64,000 nt of DNA, taken from assembly GCA_002102555.1 (NCBI GenBank), contig MCFL01000088.1, forward strand, positions 32,539 to 96,538, given 5' to 3'. Below, piece by piece: positions 54,036 to 63,912 of this stretch. How positions within the stretch are numbered: the stretch's first letter is position 1; each line of letters starts with the position of its first letter. A model generated the notes under the pieces. It did no database searches. It was not told where the DNA came from and worked only from the letters and a program-made list of their open reading frames with translations. Source of the stretch: Catenaria anguillulae PL171 (taxonomy: Eukaryota; Blastocladiomycota; Blastocladiomycetes; Blastocladiales; Catenariaceae). A program made the position numbers and the translations under genes.

Positions 54036-54286
54036 CAGCTGAGGAAACTCCTGTCAGCTCTCTACTACAGCCCAACCATCCGAACATCACTTGAAAAGGC
54101 ATGCAAGGCAACAGGTATTCCATACAAGGTCCCTCGACATGATGTCCGGACATGTTGGAACAGCACATTGGAAACACTCCGACGACTCCTTGACTTTTAG
54201 CCAGCCATCCTTCTCGTATCCACTCAAGTTAACGATGAACGCCTTGGGTTGCTTGAAAAGCACCATTGGGAGTACATCGGTTTATG
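54036..54286 (+). mobile_element. hAT-type transposase relic
   Basis: The frame reads QLRKLLSALYYSPTIRTSLE, then RHDVRTCWNSTLETLRRLLD, an in-frame TAG (54198), and VNDERLGLLEKHHWEYIG. DVxTxWNSTxxML is the signature of the hAT transposase core that precedes the dimerisation region. One stop, no intact upstream catalytic residues, and no visible terminal inverted repeats mean the copy is dead and partial. The same decayed tract may extend upstream to about 53850 and downstream to about 54800, where a further frame (GTVPKVIGAYQDDVEGVLDG) is unassigned. Confidence 0.6.
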
Positions 54287-55057
54287 TCCTTCATTTGCTT
54301 CACGTCCTGTTAGTCGTTCTTTTCATACAGGAATTCGTCGAACTGCTTTGCCCTTTCTGGGCGATGGCACGCAGTTCGCTGCTGCTGCTGGTGTTGACAC
54401 TTGGACTTTGCCGTGGGTTTTTGCCATGCGATGAGCATCCAAACCGGGGATGGATCTGGACACGCAGACAAAGGTAATGCAATCAAGCAAGGCGTCTCAC
54501 ACACGCACCACGGTTTGGGCCCGACTTGGACTTGGAGTCGACTGTGCTGTGTCGGCTTTACTCAAGCCTGTGGGTGGGTCGTTTCCGTTGGACCCATGGT
54601 GAGCCCAGTATCTGGCCGCCAGGCGCTGACATGAAAAACATTGGAACGGTCCCAAAAGTCATTGGCGCATACCAAGACGATGTCGAAGGAGTATTGGATG
54701 GGCTGGCGGGGCAAACCGAGCAGCAAGAACTTGGATTGCAGGCGGCCATTGTCACGATCGTTAGGCGAGTCAGTACAAGTGCCCAGTGTTTGTGTTCGTG
54801 ATTCAGCATTGAAAGTGGATAAACATGTAGGTAGGTGTAAGAGTACATGAAATAGTCAACGAATTAACTGTGATAAGGGGAAACGAATGCAAAACGGGTG
54901 GAAGTAAGGTGTGAAGAAACAACGGAGGAGATTAAGACAAGAAACAATTACAAACTCGCGGGAATCAATGACAGGGCAGGGCAGGACAGGACTAGCAGTT
55001 GCGATGATAAGGAAGAGAAACAAAGTGCGTGGGAAACGAGTGAAAGAATCAGGTCAT

Positions 55058-56212
55058 TCAGTGGCTGACACGACCACGCTCCGAGCACCCATCTGTGGCT
55101 CCGTTGCACAACTTGGCGCGGGCGTGAAGAATGTCGGGCCGCTCGACTTGGCCAATCCAATGTGGAAACGTCTCGACAATGGTGCACACGACACCGGGGC
55201 ACGAAAGGGTGTATTCGCGCGAGAGGTTGTCGGGCGCTGGAAGTTTGGTGACTCTGAGCAGTTGGAAGGTGGGAAGCACGCCAATATGACTGTATGATAC
55301 AAAACAGGTGCGTGAAGAGGGGTCAGCAGAAAGAACAAGAAGCAAGGATAACGTGTGAGAGGCGGCATACCGGAAGAATTGGCCGAGGCCGACGGATTTT
55401 GTAATGAGCAGGTCATAAAAGGCTGGATCGGAAATCTCGAGCGAAGACGTTGCAACGCAAAGAACCTGGGAAACAGAAGCGAATAAGTCCCATGGCAACA
55501 GACCTCAAATGGATCAAGATAAAAAAAACATACCTCACCAAGACACACGAGGTGAATCTCGCGATCAACGGTCCAGACGCATTCGCGATCCAGCCGAGGG
55601 GTGGCCACATTCTTGACCATCTTGATGTCGATGGGTGCATTGTAAAACCCACTGTGAACGCATGCACACATCAATAAACGGCAAGACATACTGATTGGGG
55701 AACGGCGCAAAAAAGAAAAATGAAAGCGCAACGAACCTCAGTACACGTTGAAGTGATCCATTGGACGACAGCATGACTCGCTCCATTGGTGTCAGGCCAA
55801 GGGCCTCGTCAAAGCACAGGTCGACCCGCGACGGGGTCACAGATTCGGAATAGAACGGCTGCATGGCAGTGTACGTGGTAGGCTTGACATGCATTTGGTC
55901 GGAAAGCGTCAGGGAGACTGAAGAATCAGATTGGCGGGAGGAAACGATGGGAGGCATTTGCGGTGCGAAGGACGATGACGGAAACTTGGAAGCTTGCGAA
56001 GTTGGTATAGCGTTTGCGAACAGTACGGATACAGTCGGGTCGAGGAACAGGTCGTGTGGGGAAGAGAGGCGACCCCGAGATATTTGAGTGCGACCTGGAA
56101 TAGTCGCCCACGGCCAAGCGAATTTAGATGAGAACGGGAGAAACGGGCACGTGGTACCCAGCAACGAAAGGGGTCGGATTGAAATAAAGCTGAGACTAGG
56201 GAGGCGAAACAA
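55058..56212 (-). CDS. Chorismate lyase-like (DUF98/UbiC-fold) protein
   Basis: Four exons (55737-56212 or from the ATG at 55957, 55534-55651, 55371-55465, 55058-55289) with consistent phases; 306 or 221 residues. Characteristic segments: CFDEALGLTPMERVMLSSNG, VLSGFYNAPIDIKMVKN, GEVLCVATSSLEISDPAFYD, KSVGLGQFFRHIGVLPTFQL, and a final SREYTLSCPGVVCTIVE strand. The LTPxxRxLLSxxG, L(C)A.S.I...FxxxL and GLGxFF pattern is that of the chorismate pyruvate-lyase-like fold. True UbiC makes 4-hydroxybenzoate from chorismate. Whether this protein is catalytic is not shown here. The longer form begins MFRLPSLSFISIRPLSLLG, basic and hydrophobic, possibly a mitochondrial presequence. Confidence 0.65.
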
Positions 56213-57173
56213 TCGATCCCCACTGCGGCCAGAGGCGAGGTCAGGCGACTAGAAGTGATTGGTGCCGATTAGAAGTAGTGGCGTTGATGTACTGCTTGGA
56301 ATGAGCCAGGACTCGGCCATAATTGACGTTGAAAGGCAAGACGGGCGAGGCTTTTGGAGTAGGACCAAGAGGCGGTTTGAAGGAACGGGAACTGGTGACC
56401 ACTAGTAATCAGTCGTTCTTGGTGGCTACTCGTGCCTATTGGTGGCGACGCTCCCGGGCGAAAGGACGAAATTGATCAATGGGCACGGGGCGGGTAATTT
56501 GGGCAATAACACTCATGCGGTTTGGCCGGGAGGCAAGATTGTTGAGTCGAAAATGCACATGGATTTCGGAATACAACGGATCCAGGCAGGAGGTACGAAT
56601 GAATAGAATGGGTGATGACACAGCCTCGACTCTCCCTAGAAGGAAAAATGCATTGCGCCGTCTGCGTGTATGTTGCTTTCCTAGTCGTTTTTTGCTTGTA
56701 AGTAACCCTTCTCTCTACATACAAAGGCCGTCCGCTGGAAATCGGGAAGAATTGGGACCATTTCCCATCGAAGATGGTCCGTCGATGCGCCTTTCTTCGC
56801 TTGAATTCATTTCTCGAGCACATAAGCCCATACTTGTACAGTACACATGTACACTTTCCTTCACTTTCCGTCCATGCAATGCAATTCCCATGAGTGTGAC
56901 AAGGACTTGCTGCATTGCCGCCTGAATTCAATCTCTCACCTTTATTGGTTCTCCGCTTGCGTCCTGGCCACAGCATCACTTTGCTCGCTTCCAACCTCAA
57001 GCCAACTTCAACTTCATGGCCCATCCATCCGCCTCGGCTCATTGAGCAGTTCGCAATTGACACGCTCTCAACTCCCCATCGTCCCACATCAAACAACGCA
57101 CTTTAAACATCCCTCCATCTCCCATCCTGCTGTTCAAGCACCGTTCGCAACACCCCATTCCACCTCCGCTACC
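56213..57173. other. Intergenic region upstream of BET1
   Basis: No conserved frame. It includes the divergent promoters of the chorismate-lyase-like gene (-) and BET1 (+). A frame on the + strand runs into BET1 from 56847, but its residues before 57174 (Ser/Thr/Cys-rich) do not match any family and the canonical start is at 57174. Confidence 0.4.
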
Positions 57174-57587
57174 ATGAACTTTCCACCAAGCTCCTCTCCG
57201 GGCGTCACCAACCGCAAACCGGCCCACCCTTACGCTCCTCTCCCCGGCCCTTCCTCCTCCTCCGCCTACCCGAATGGCGCTGGCGGCGGCGCTGCTGGGG
57301 CCGCATACACCCTCGAGCGCCAAAATGACGAGCACGTTGACCGGCTACACGAAAAGGCCGCCATGCTCAAGCACCTGACGCTCAACTTGGGCGTCGAGAT
57401 TGACGAGTCAAACAAGTTTCTGGATACCATGAGCACATCGTTTGTACAGACCGAGGGATTGCTCGGGTCAGCAAGTCGAAAGCTCAAGGACCTTTCGCGG
57501 TCGGGCGGCGCAAACTTGTGGTGTTACATGACGCTCTTCATCTTTTGCGTGTTTTTGTTTGTGTACTTTGCGCTGTGGCGCAAGTGA
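57174..57587 (+). CDS. BET1: ER-Golgi Qc-SNARE Bet1
   Basis: 137 residues, intronless. The N-terminus is a disordered Pro/Ser/Gly leader (PSSSPGVTNRKPAH, YAPLPGPSSSSAY). The SNARE helix follows: ERQNDEHVDRLHEKAAMLKH, LTLNLGVEIDESNKFLDTMS, then TEGLLGSASRKLKDLSRSGG and a C-terminal membrane anchor CYMTLFIFCVFLFVYFAL with a charged WRK tail. The layer register of the helix (Gln-Asn-Asp, Leu, Ile, Leu) and the LKxLSRSG box are those of Bet1. It pairs with Sed5/Bos1/Sec22 for ER-to-Golgi fusion. COG4 and gamma-COP in this window serve the same compartment but are not linked. Confidence 0.93.
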   Translation: MNFPPSSSPGVTNRKPAHPYAPLPGPSSSSAYPNGAGGGAAGAAYTLERQNDEHVDRLHEKAAMLKHLTLNLGVEIDESNKFLDTMSTSFVQTEGLLGSASRKLKDLSRSGGANLWCYMTLFIFCVFLFVYFALWRK

Positions 57588-58202
57588 GGTTACTGCCGTC
57601 ATCGTATCGCCGGTCGGTATTGCCGGTTCGCGCCAGTGGAGTCGTCTGTCGTACCGCAAATGGACGTTCGGACTGGTTAGTTTGGCACCGTGTCGCCCAT
57701 CTTGTAAGTATTCATCCATCCCTTTCGTTGGCGATTGGCGGTCGGCTACTTTTTCAAGTCTCCGCTCTGTCCTTTTCTCCAATCTTCTTGTTGATAAACT
57801 TGAGTGCTCCATTTGCTCGTCATGAAGTTTTTTTACCCTTCATCGGTTGTGCACACTCTTCTGTGTAGGATTTATCTGGCCGCAAGTCAGGAACTTGGTC
57901 CGGGTGACACACACTTCTTTCCTGTCGCACGTGCCAACCAGTTGCATTCGACTTGGATTGAAACGAAACACGCCGCCTCCAGGCAATCTGAAGCGCGGCA
58001 ACATCCGCCTCTTGCGTTTTACCTCTGTCATAAGTTTCCATTATTAAGCCTTGAACCATCGCCTTCCCAGCGACTACTGGATGGGCCGGATTTAATATCG
58101 CGGTTCAGCGCCTTTCCTGCAGGTATTGACCTCCGCGGTAGGTGTCATATGTACACATATGACAACAGGCAAAGCACACAACGTGAGAATGAATGAAACA
58201 CC
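57588..58202. other. Intergenic region between BET1 and unknown ORF
   Basis: No gene is supported. It contains the BET1 3' flank, rich in T and C tracts, and a palindromic ATATGTGTACATAT-like element around 58147-58160 (ATATGTACACATAT), 43 bp upstream of the next start codon, that might be a regulatory site. Confidence 0.35.
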
Positions 58203-59318
58203 ATGATCCGCGAGACGTGCAATAACACAATGTCAATACCGATTCCCACCCATTACAACACAGCAGCTCCGCCAAGGCCATGCCATCACGCCCATCCCGC
58301 GGAGACGACTGCCCATCACCTCCTCCATCACCACTCGCATCTTCTCCTCGCTATCCTCTCCTTGGTCCAGAAGCCTTCCTCATCGCTCGTTGCTTCCACA
58401 TGCGCCATCGGCCACCTTGTCCTCAACCCGCCTAACGCACACCACGTCCATCGGCTTTGCATCGCCTGGGCCAACCGCCTGCTCTTCTACACGCCCTCAC
58501 CGCCCGATCTGCTTTCCGAATGCACACAACTCAACGACATGTACCCTCATGCGGCACACATTATCTCGCCGCTTGCCCTGTCCATGCTTGCGCTCCTGCC
58601 AACATGCACATTACCCAGCGTGTACCAGTCGGCAAGCAACCAGCAAGGCTTCGCCAGCGCAGGCATTCCCGTATCCTATACCCAATCTCCATCATCAAGT
58701 GTCCTCATCCAACCGTTTTTTATCCACTGGCTCCTGACCACGGGCCCGTTCCGCTCACGAGCACACATCCTCGCGCAAACCCGCGGCGGCGCCTGGGGTC
58801 CGCCTACACACTTTGCCCTGCATCAATCGCGCACGTGGACCTTTGCCCCCGACGCGTTCCTGCTCTTGAGCTACTACGTGCGGCTGGGCCACGCCAAACT
58901 CGTATACGTGCAGCTGCACCACATGCTGCGCATTGACCCTTTATTGGCACACGTGCGTGCGCCCGTGTCAGTGTGGGCACAAGCATCACTTGATTTGCGG
59001 CTCGCGTCTTGGTTGGCCGTGGACGCTTTGGTCGTGCACGCGGGCAATCCCCAGGTACGCGTGCACGAGTGGGTGGCGTATGTGGCGGCGGGGGACGTCG
59101 CAGTGCATGTGCTGGAGGCAGTTGAGCAAGGGGTTGGGGAGCGGGTGCAGGTGAGCCGGTGGCCCGACGCTTTGGTAGGAGCGTTGGTCGGGAGGTTGGC
59201 AAGGGTCAGGGTAGAGGCCAAGGATGATAACGAGATGAGAGAACGGTTGGCGGCAACGGTCGAGTGGCTCAAGGCCAGAGGGGTGAGAGTGGTATTGAGT
59301 GGGGAACACGTTGGGTAA
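58203..59318 (+). CDS. Unrecognised His/Ala/Leu-rich protein
   Basis: 371 residues in a single frame, no intron needed. The N-terminus is His/Pro-rich (HHLLHHHSHLLLAILSLV). The middle is helical and Leu/Ala-rich with ILSLVQKPSSSLVASTCAIG, RLCIAWANRLLFYTPSPPD, ALSMLALLPTCTLPSVY, SRTWTFAPDAFLLLSYYVR and YVQLHHMLRIDPLLAHVRAP, and the C-terminus is Val/Arg/Glu-rich (VRVEAKDDNEMRERLAATVE). No domain is recognised and no clear signal peptide or transmembrane segment is certain; the hydrophobic stretches look like packed helices. It is tail-to-tail with PRI1, 190 bp apart. Confidence 0.55.
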   Translation: MIRETCNNTMSIPIPTHYNTAAPPRPCHHAHPAETTAHHLLHHHSHLLLAILSLVQKPSSSLVASTCAIGHLVLNPPNAHHVHRLCIAWANRLLFYTPSPPDLLSECTQLNDMYPHAAHIISPLALSMLALLPTCTLPSVYQSASNQQGFASAGIPVSYTQSPSSSVLIQPFFIHWLLTTGPFRSRAHILAQTRGGAWGPPTHFALHQSRTWTFAPDAFLLLSYYVRLGHAKLVYVQLHHMLRIDPLLAHVRAPVSVWAQASLDLRLASWLAVDALVVHAGNPQVRVHEWVAYVAAGDVAVHVLEAVEQGVGERVQVSRWPDALVGALVGRLARVRVEAKDDNEMRERLAATVEWLKARGVRVVLSGEHVG

Positions 59319-59506
59319 CAATGGATGCACTTTTGACTTGCAAGTGCTGGCGGTGAAGGGCATTTACATGTATGTATATTGAGCGTAGGAGCGAAAACAA
59401 CAGGAAATGGCTCGAGACTCAAAACTCGAGCGAGCTCTCGTTCGCCACTGTTGGTCAAGTGCGCAAAAACTGTGAGCTGATCATGGCCAAGTGAATTGAA
59501 TACCCG

Positions 59507-61104
59507 TCAAAGAGACAGCGTACATCGTGCTTGCCGACGAATCTCGGCTTCGAGCCCACCAACAAATGCCCGGAAATGCTCCATGTACGGCTTGAGACTC
59601 GTCTTTGCCCAATCTGCAGACACATGTTCACGTATACTCTTGTCAGATTCTCTTGAGGATCCCCAACACCACAAGGGGCAACCGTACCAGGCACGTCACT
59701 CTCGAGCTCCATGCTCTCGTCCAACTCCCTGACCAAATCGACGACGGTCGGCACCGAAGTCGGATCAAACTCCTCGCACGTGTCTGGGTCAATGGGAACA
59801 CACACCTTGCCCGTCTTTGGGTGCACGCAAAAGGGCGACTTGAGCAAGTGGTTAATGTGCGTTGACACATTGGCGTCGAGACGCGGGTACATGTACTGAA
59901 ACATGAGGTCGCGGGCAAGGTCGCGTGGCATGGTGGTGCGAGCAGATAAGGTTGCGGATGTGCCGCCTCCGACCGACTTGCGCGACGACGACTTGGCCTC
60001 GACGGAGATCATGGACGTAAACGTGTCCCACTTGGCTTTGGCCATGCGGTACGTGTCACCCTGGTTGCCACCTTCCTCTTCCTCGTCTTCGTCCTCGTCA
60101 TACGAGGACGTTGGATCCTGCGGCACGCGGACGCCCTCGCGCTCAATCTTGTCCCACGCCGCACGAATCTTCGTCGCAAGTGCCACATCTGGTACGGCCG
60201 CCAACACTTTTTCCCTGGCCGCGGGCACGGCCAAAATCTGCTGATTGACCAGCACCGTCTTGACAAATGCGGGCTGAATCACGCCGTCAAATGCCCTTTG
60301 CAGCGTCGGATGCAACACAGCCGGTAAATGGACCTTCTTACCGCCCGGCCCCTCCTGTCCCTTGACCACGTCCAAATACTTGACGAGCGCAGCCCTTGCC
60401 TCGTTGGTCAACTTCCTCGCCGCCTCGTCACACACCCACCCGTGAATGCCTCGCCTGCCCGAAAACACCCACAAGATGTGCTTGAACCCGAAATCGTCGC
60501 GCAAGGCGGCATCCAGGACCCGCTGCGCGGCGGCCATGAGCGGCCAGCACTTGCGGCACACGGCGCCACCCGTGCAGCATGTGCGCAGGTCGTCGTAGTC
60601 GGTCATGTCGATATCAACCACCAGTTCCTTTTGGTGCGGCTGGAAGGCCGCGGGGGCAATGGATTTTTTCAGTTTGGGCGCAACATTGTACACGGCACCA
60701 ATGTCAATTTTCACGGGTTGTAGGCGAAGCAGCTCGGTCTTGAAGGTGTCGATCGAGTCGAAGGATTGGAAGCGGATGTAAATGTCGTTTTTCAGGGTGA
60801 AGGAGAACTCGCGGCGGGCCAGATACGAGTCAGAAGCGGACGACGACGAGGACGAGGACGTGGTAGGCCCCGACCCGTACGACAGCCAGCGCGCGTACTC
60901 CTTGAAGGGGAAGAAGCGGCGGTAAAACGTGGAGAGCAATTCCATGGATTCGGCGGCGACATCGACATTGGCTGCCGCAGAGGTGGGTTGAGCAGGGGTG
61001 GTGATCGTGGTGTCCGAGGGGCGGTCAATGTCCATGGCGTCGATGGCATCTATGGCAGCCATGGGCGAGGCCGAGGCAGAGGCAGAAGAGGTGGCAACGG
61101 TCAT
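59507..61104 (-). CDS. PRI1: DNA primase small (catalytic) subunit
   Basis: Two exons, 59688-61104 and 59507-59613, give 507 residues. Primase makes the RNA primer for DNA polymerase alpha. After a low-complexity N-terminus of about 55 residues (start could be internal), the conserved body runs LLSTFYRRFFPFKEYARWLS, REFSFTLKNDIYIRFQSF, GAVYNVAPKLKK, KELVVDIDMTDYDDLRTCC (the DxD catalytic pair in the family's DIDxxDYDD), CRKCWPLM and FGFKHILWVFSGRRGIHGW (SGRRGxH signature). The last exon reads DWAKTSLKPYMEHFRAFVGG, completing the C-terminal helix. The zinc-ligand cysteines CC...C..C are intact. It diverges from RRP45 with 257 bp between starts. Confidence 0.95.
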
Positions 61105-61361
61105 TTTGGATTCATGTGATGATGTAGACTACTCGGATTGTGGATTGTGTCCAATGTGTGTCATGTCCGTCATGTCGTGTGAGATGTGGACTGATGTGAA
61201 GCAGAACTGAGAAACTGAAGCAGAAGCAGAGAGCGTGAGACAAGACTGGGCCTCCGATCCATCCCATCTTCGCAAAATGCTCTTCGAATTCGAAATCCGC
61301 TTCAGCTATATACATCCACGCATAACCCATGCACTATCCATGTCCACTTCATAAACAAGCA
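61105..61361. promoter_or_regulatory. Bidirectional promoter region PRI1-RRP45
   Basis: A 257-bp gap separates two divergent start codons, both in S-phase or growth-linked genes, so they share one nucleosome-free region. Repeated ATGTGTGTCATGTCCGTC-like TGTC direct repeats appear around 61147-61180. No TATA box is certain. Confidence 0.45.
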
Positions 61362-62422
61362 ATGGGCAAATCCCTCCTCGTCTCCACCCCCGAGCGCAAC
61401 ACGCTCCTCCAAGCCCTCGCCCAAGGCGTCCGCACGGACGGCCGCGGCCTGCACGACCTGCGCCCCGTCCAGGTCGTCTACGGCAAGGATTTCGGCTATG
61501 TCACCGTCACGCTTGGCCGCACTCGGTGCTCCGCAACCGTCTCGGCTGAAATCAATGCCCCGCGCTTGGAGGATCCCGCTGAGGAGGGCATGCTCTTCTT
61601 CAACACCGAGATTTCACCCATGTCGGATCCGCTCATTGATACTTCTCGGTAACGCACATGCTCGCTCAAAGTCTCTCCTTGTTTACCTGCTGCTGCTCAT
61701 GACTCATCAATGTAGCTTTCTTTAGCATTTCGGAAGAGGAACTCTTTGTTTCTCGAACCATTGAAAAATGCCTTCGCCGATCCCGCGCCATCGACACTGA
61801 GGGCCTGTGCATTGTTGCCGGCCAACAAGTCTGGCACGTGCGTGTGGACGTGCGTGTGCTCGACAATGACGGCAACATGGTCGATTGTGCGTGCTTGGCC
61901 GCCTTGGCTGCCTTGCTCCATTTCCGCCGGCCAGACGTCACCGTCACCAATGGCGGCTCAGATGTCACGGTGCATTCCATGCTTGAAAAGAATCCTGTGC
62001 CGCTTACGATTTACCATGCACCGGTCGCCACAACGTTTGCGTTTTTCGACAACGGGTACCGTCTTGTTCTCAGGCTTTTTTTCCCTCTTCGCTCGTGATC
62101 AATCATTGCGCTCACACCAACCCATCACAGTGCCATAAACCTCATCGACCCCAACCTGCTCGAAGAGGCCGAAAAGGACGGCACCCTCACCATTGCCTCC
62201 AACGTCCACCGCGAAATCTGCGCCGTGTCGCTTTCGGGCGGTGCGCCTTTGCCCGCCGATCGCATCTTGCAATGTGCACAGCTCGCCACGGTCAAAGTCG
62301 CTCACTTGACTCGCACCTTGCATGCGGCGCTCAAGCAGGATTATGACCGCAGGGGAATCAAGTTGCATGCCAGTAATATCTTTGACAAGTTGCAGGCTGA
62401 GGGGGGTGTCATTCAGGATTGA
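61362..62422 (+). CDS. RRP45: Exosome ring subunit RRP45 (EXOSC9)
   Basis: RNase PH-like subunit of the nuclear and cytoplasmic RNA exosome. Exons 61362-61648, 61726-62055 and 62131-62422 give 302 residues. Motifs: TPERNTLLQALAQGVRTDGR (RTDGRxxxxxR), YGKDFGYVTVTLGRTRCSAT, GMLFFNTEISPMSDP, the second exon SISEEELFVSRTIEKCLRRS, AIDTEGLCIVAGQQVWHVRV, GNMVDCACLAALAALLHFRR, VPLTIYHAPVATTFAFFD, and exon 3 INLIDPNLLEEAEKDG and LTIASNVHREICAVSLSGG. The second intron acceptor was taken at CTTTAG before CATTTCGG, since the nearer CAG gives a stop. The catalytic phosphorolytic residues are absent, as in all RRP45 proteins. Confidence 0.95.
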
Positions 62423-62694
62423 GTGTTTGCAACGGATATAGTGTATTAATTCTTATGAATTTCTTTATTGATTGATTGCTTGCTTGAATACGTATGTGAA
62501 GCATCTGGGAGGCGAGTCGTGGGTAATCATGAGGAGGGAAACCTAGTATGTGCGAGGTTGAAGCCAGAAGAGAGGACATGGAGCGAGGGGTGCGAGCAGT
62601 TGTTTTGTACACACGAGGAGCGAGTGGAGCGACGGGTCATGAGGAACAAATATCGACGGCGTAAAGATTGATCTACACTTGACAAACCACTCCT

Positions 62695-63912
62695 TCACCG
62701 GCACTTGACCCAAATCTTGTATGTGCCCAGCAATGCCGCACAAAAGCCCGCAACCGCCTGGACACCATCTGCACGATGCCCAGACAATTGCCTGAAATCC
62801 ACCCAGCAGAAGGCAAAGTCAGCCATGAGCTTTGCAAACGACACGCGCTGCATCCACAGCTTGAACTCGGCCGCTTGCAATGCCGTGCGTGCGGTTCGAA
62901 TCTGTTCCTGGATGGGCGACGGTGAGGCCGATGAAGAGGACGAAGGCGTCATGATGGGCGAGCTTGCTGGGCTCGGGGTAAGCCAGTGCTTGAGCGTTGA
63001 GCGTGGCGAGGTCGCGGCGCTTGCGGGCAACGTCGGCTGTCAGCTTTTGTTGGCCGCGGTAGTTGTCATAGAGATCCACAAGAATGGTTCTGTGCAATAT
63101 TGGACGCACGTGAGCGTAAGTTAAGGGCCATCATGCATGATGCACAAAGACCAACAACAAGCACGTACGAAAACCACAACCGTGTTGACGTCATGTCCAA
63201 TCGCTTTGCCCACGACTTGTCAATGGCGCCCATCTTTGCCAAGCAAATGGTATCGTCGACAACATCGTTGACAATGCCCGCTGCCGGATTGTACCACGCC
63301 AATACCTGCACAAACCGTTCCTTGACCGACAAGCCGGGCTTCAACACAGTACCGCGCAACCCGCCCTCGTGCACAATCAAATCCCTCAACTCGGCATACG
63401 GCTCATTGACATGTCCCAAGCGCAAGATGCGCCGCGTCATTGAGAATTGCGACACGACCGCCGAGATGCGCGCATGAGCCGTTGGATGTGTTGTTTTGGA
63501 CACGAGGTCGGCCCACAGCACCACCTTGAAGAGATACTGGACAATTTTCATGACTAGAAGTGCGAGTACGGGCGACAAGAGGTGGATGCGCACGCGCACG
63601 CGAAACAGGCGAAACGCATGGTACGATGATGACGACGAGGGTCGAGTCGAGGACGACCAGAAGGTGAAGCGGATGGGCATGATTGGTGGTTTACGAGGTG
63701 CAAGACATTGATGAGGAGCAGGTGCGATGGGATGACAAAGGAATAGTATGGTGAGAAGGAATGCATTGCATGCAAAGAGCTCGAGTGATTATCAGGGGTG
63801 GAGACAAACCCTTGTCGCGGCCATCTGCGATCTGGAGGTACTTTTTCACAGCGGCCGGATTGGCCAGCAGCACGAGTGCCAGCGATTGCTGTTGCTGAAT
63901 GGATGCGCCCAT
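62695..63912 (-). CDS. PEX11: Peroxisomal membrane protein Pex11 family
   Basis: Pex11 drives elongation and division of peroxisomes. Exon 1 (63810-63912) encodes MGASIQQQQSLALVLLANPA with KKYLQIADGRDK, split into exon 2 (63169-63553), VMKIVQYLFKVVLWADLVSK. This is the family amphipathic N-terminal helix. Exon 2 continues SQFSMTRRILRLGHVNEPY, FVQVLAWYNPAAGIVNDVVD and DKSWAKRLDMTSTRLWF. A third exon after 63100 reads TILVDLYDNYRGQQ and ARKRRDLATLNAQ, and the C-terminus (62695) is EQIRTARTALQAAEFKLWMQ, FCWVDFRQLSGH, GFCAALLGTYKIWVKCR. Between 63030 and 63000 the frame must change by one base and no clean intron explains it, so this exon boundary is unresolved. Confidence 0.85.
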
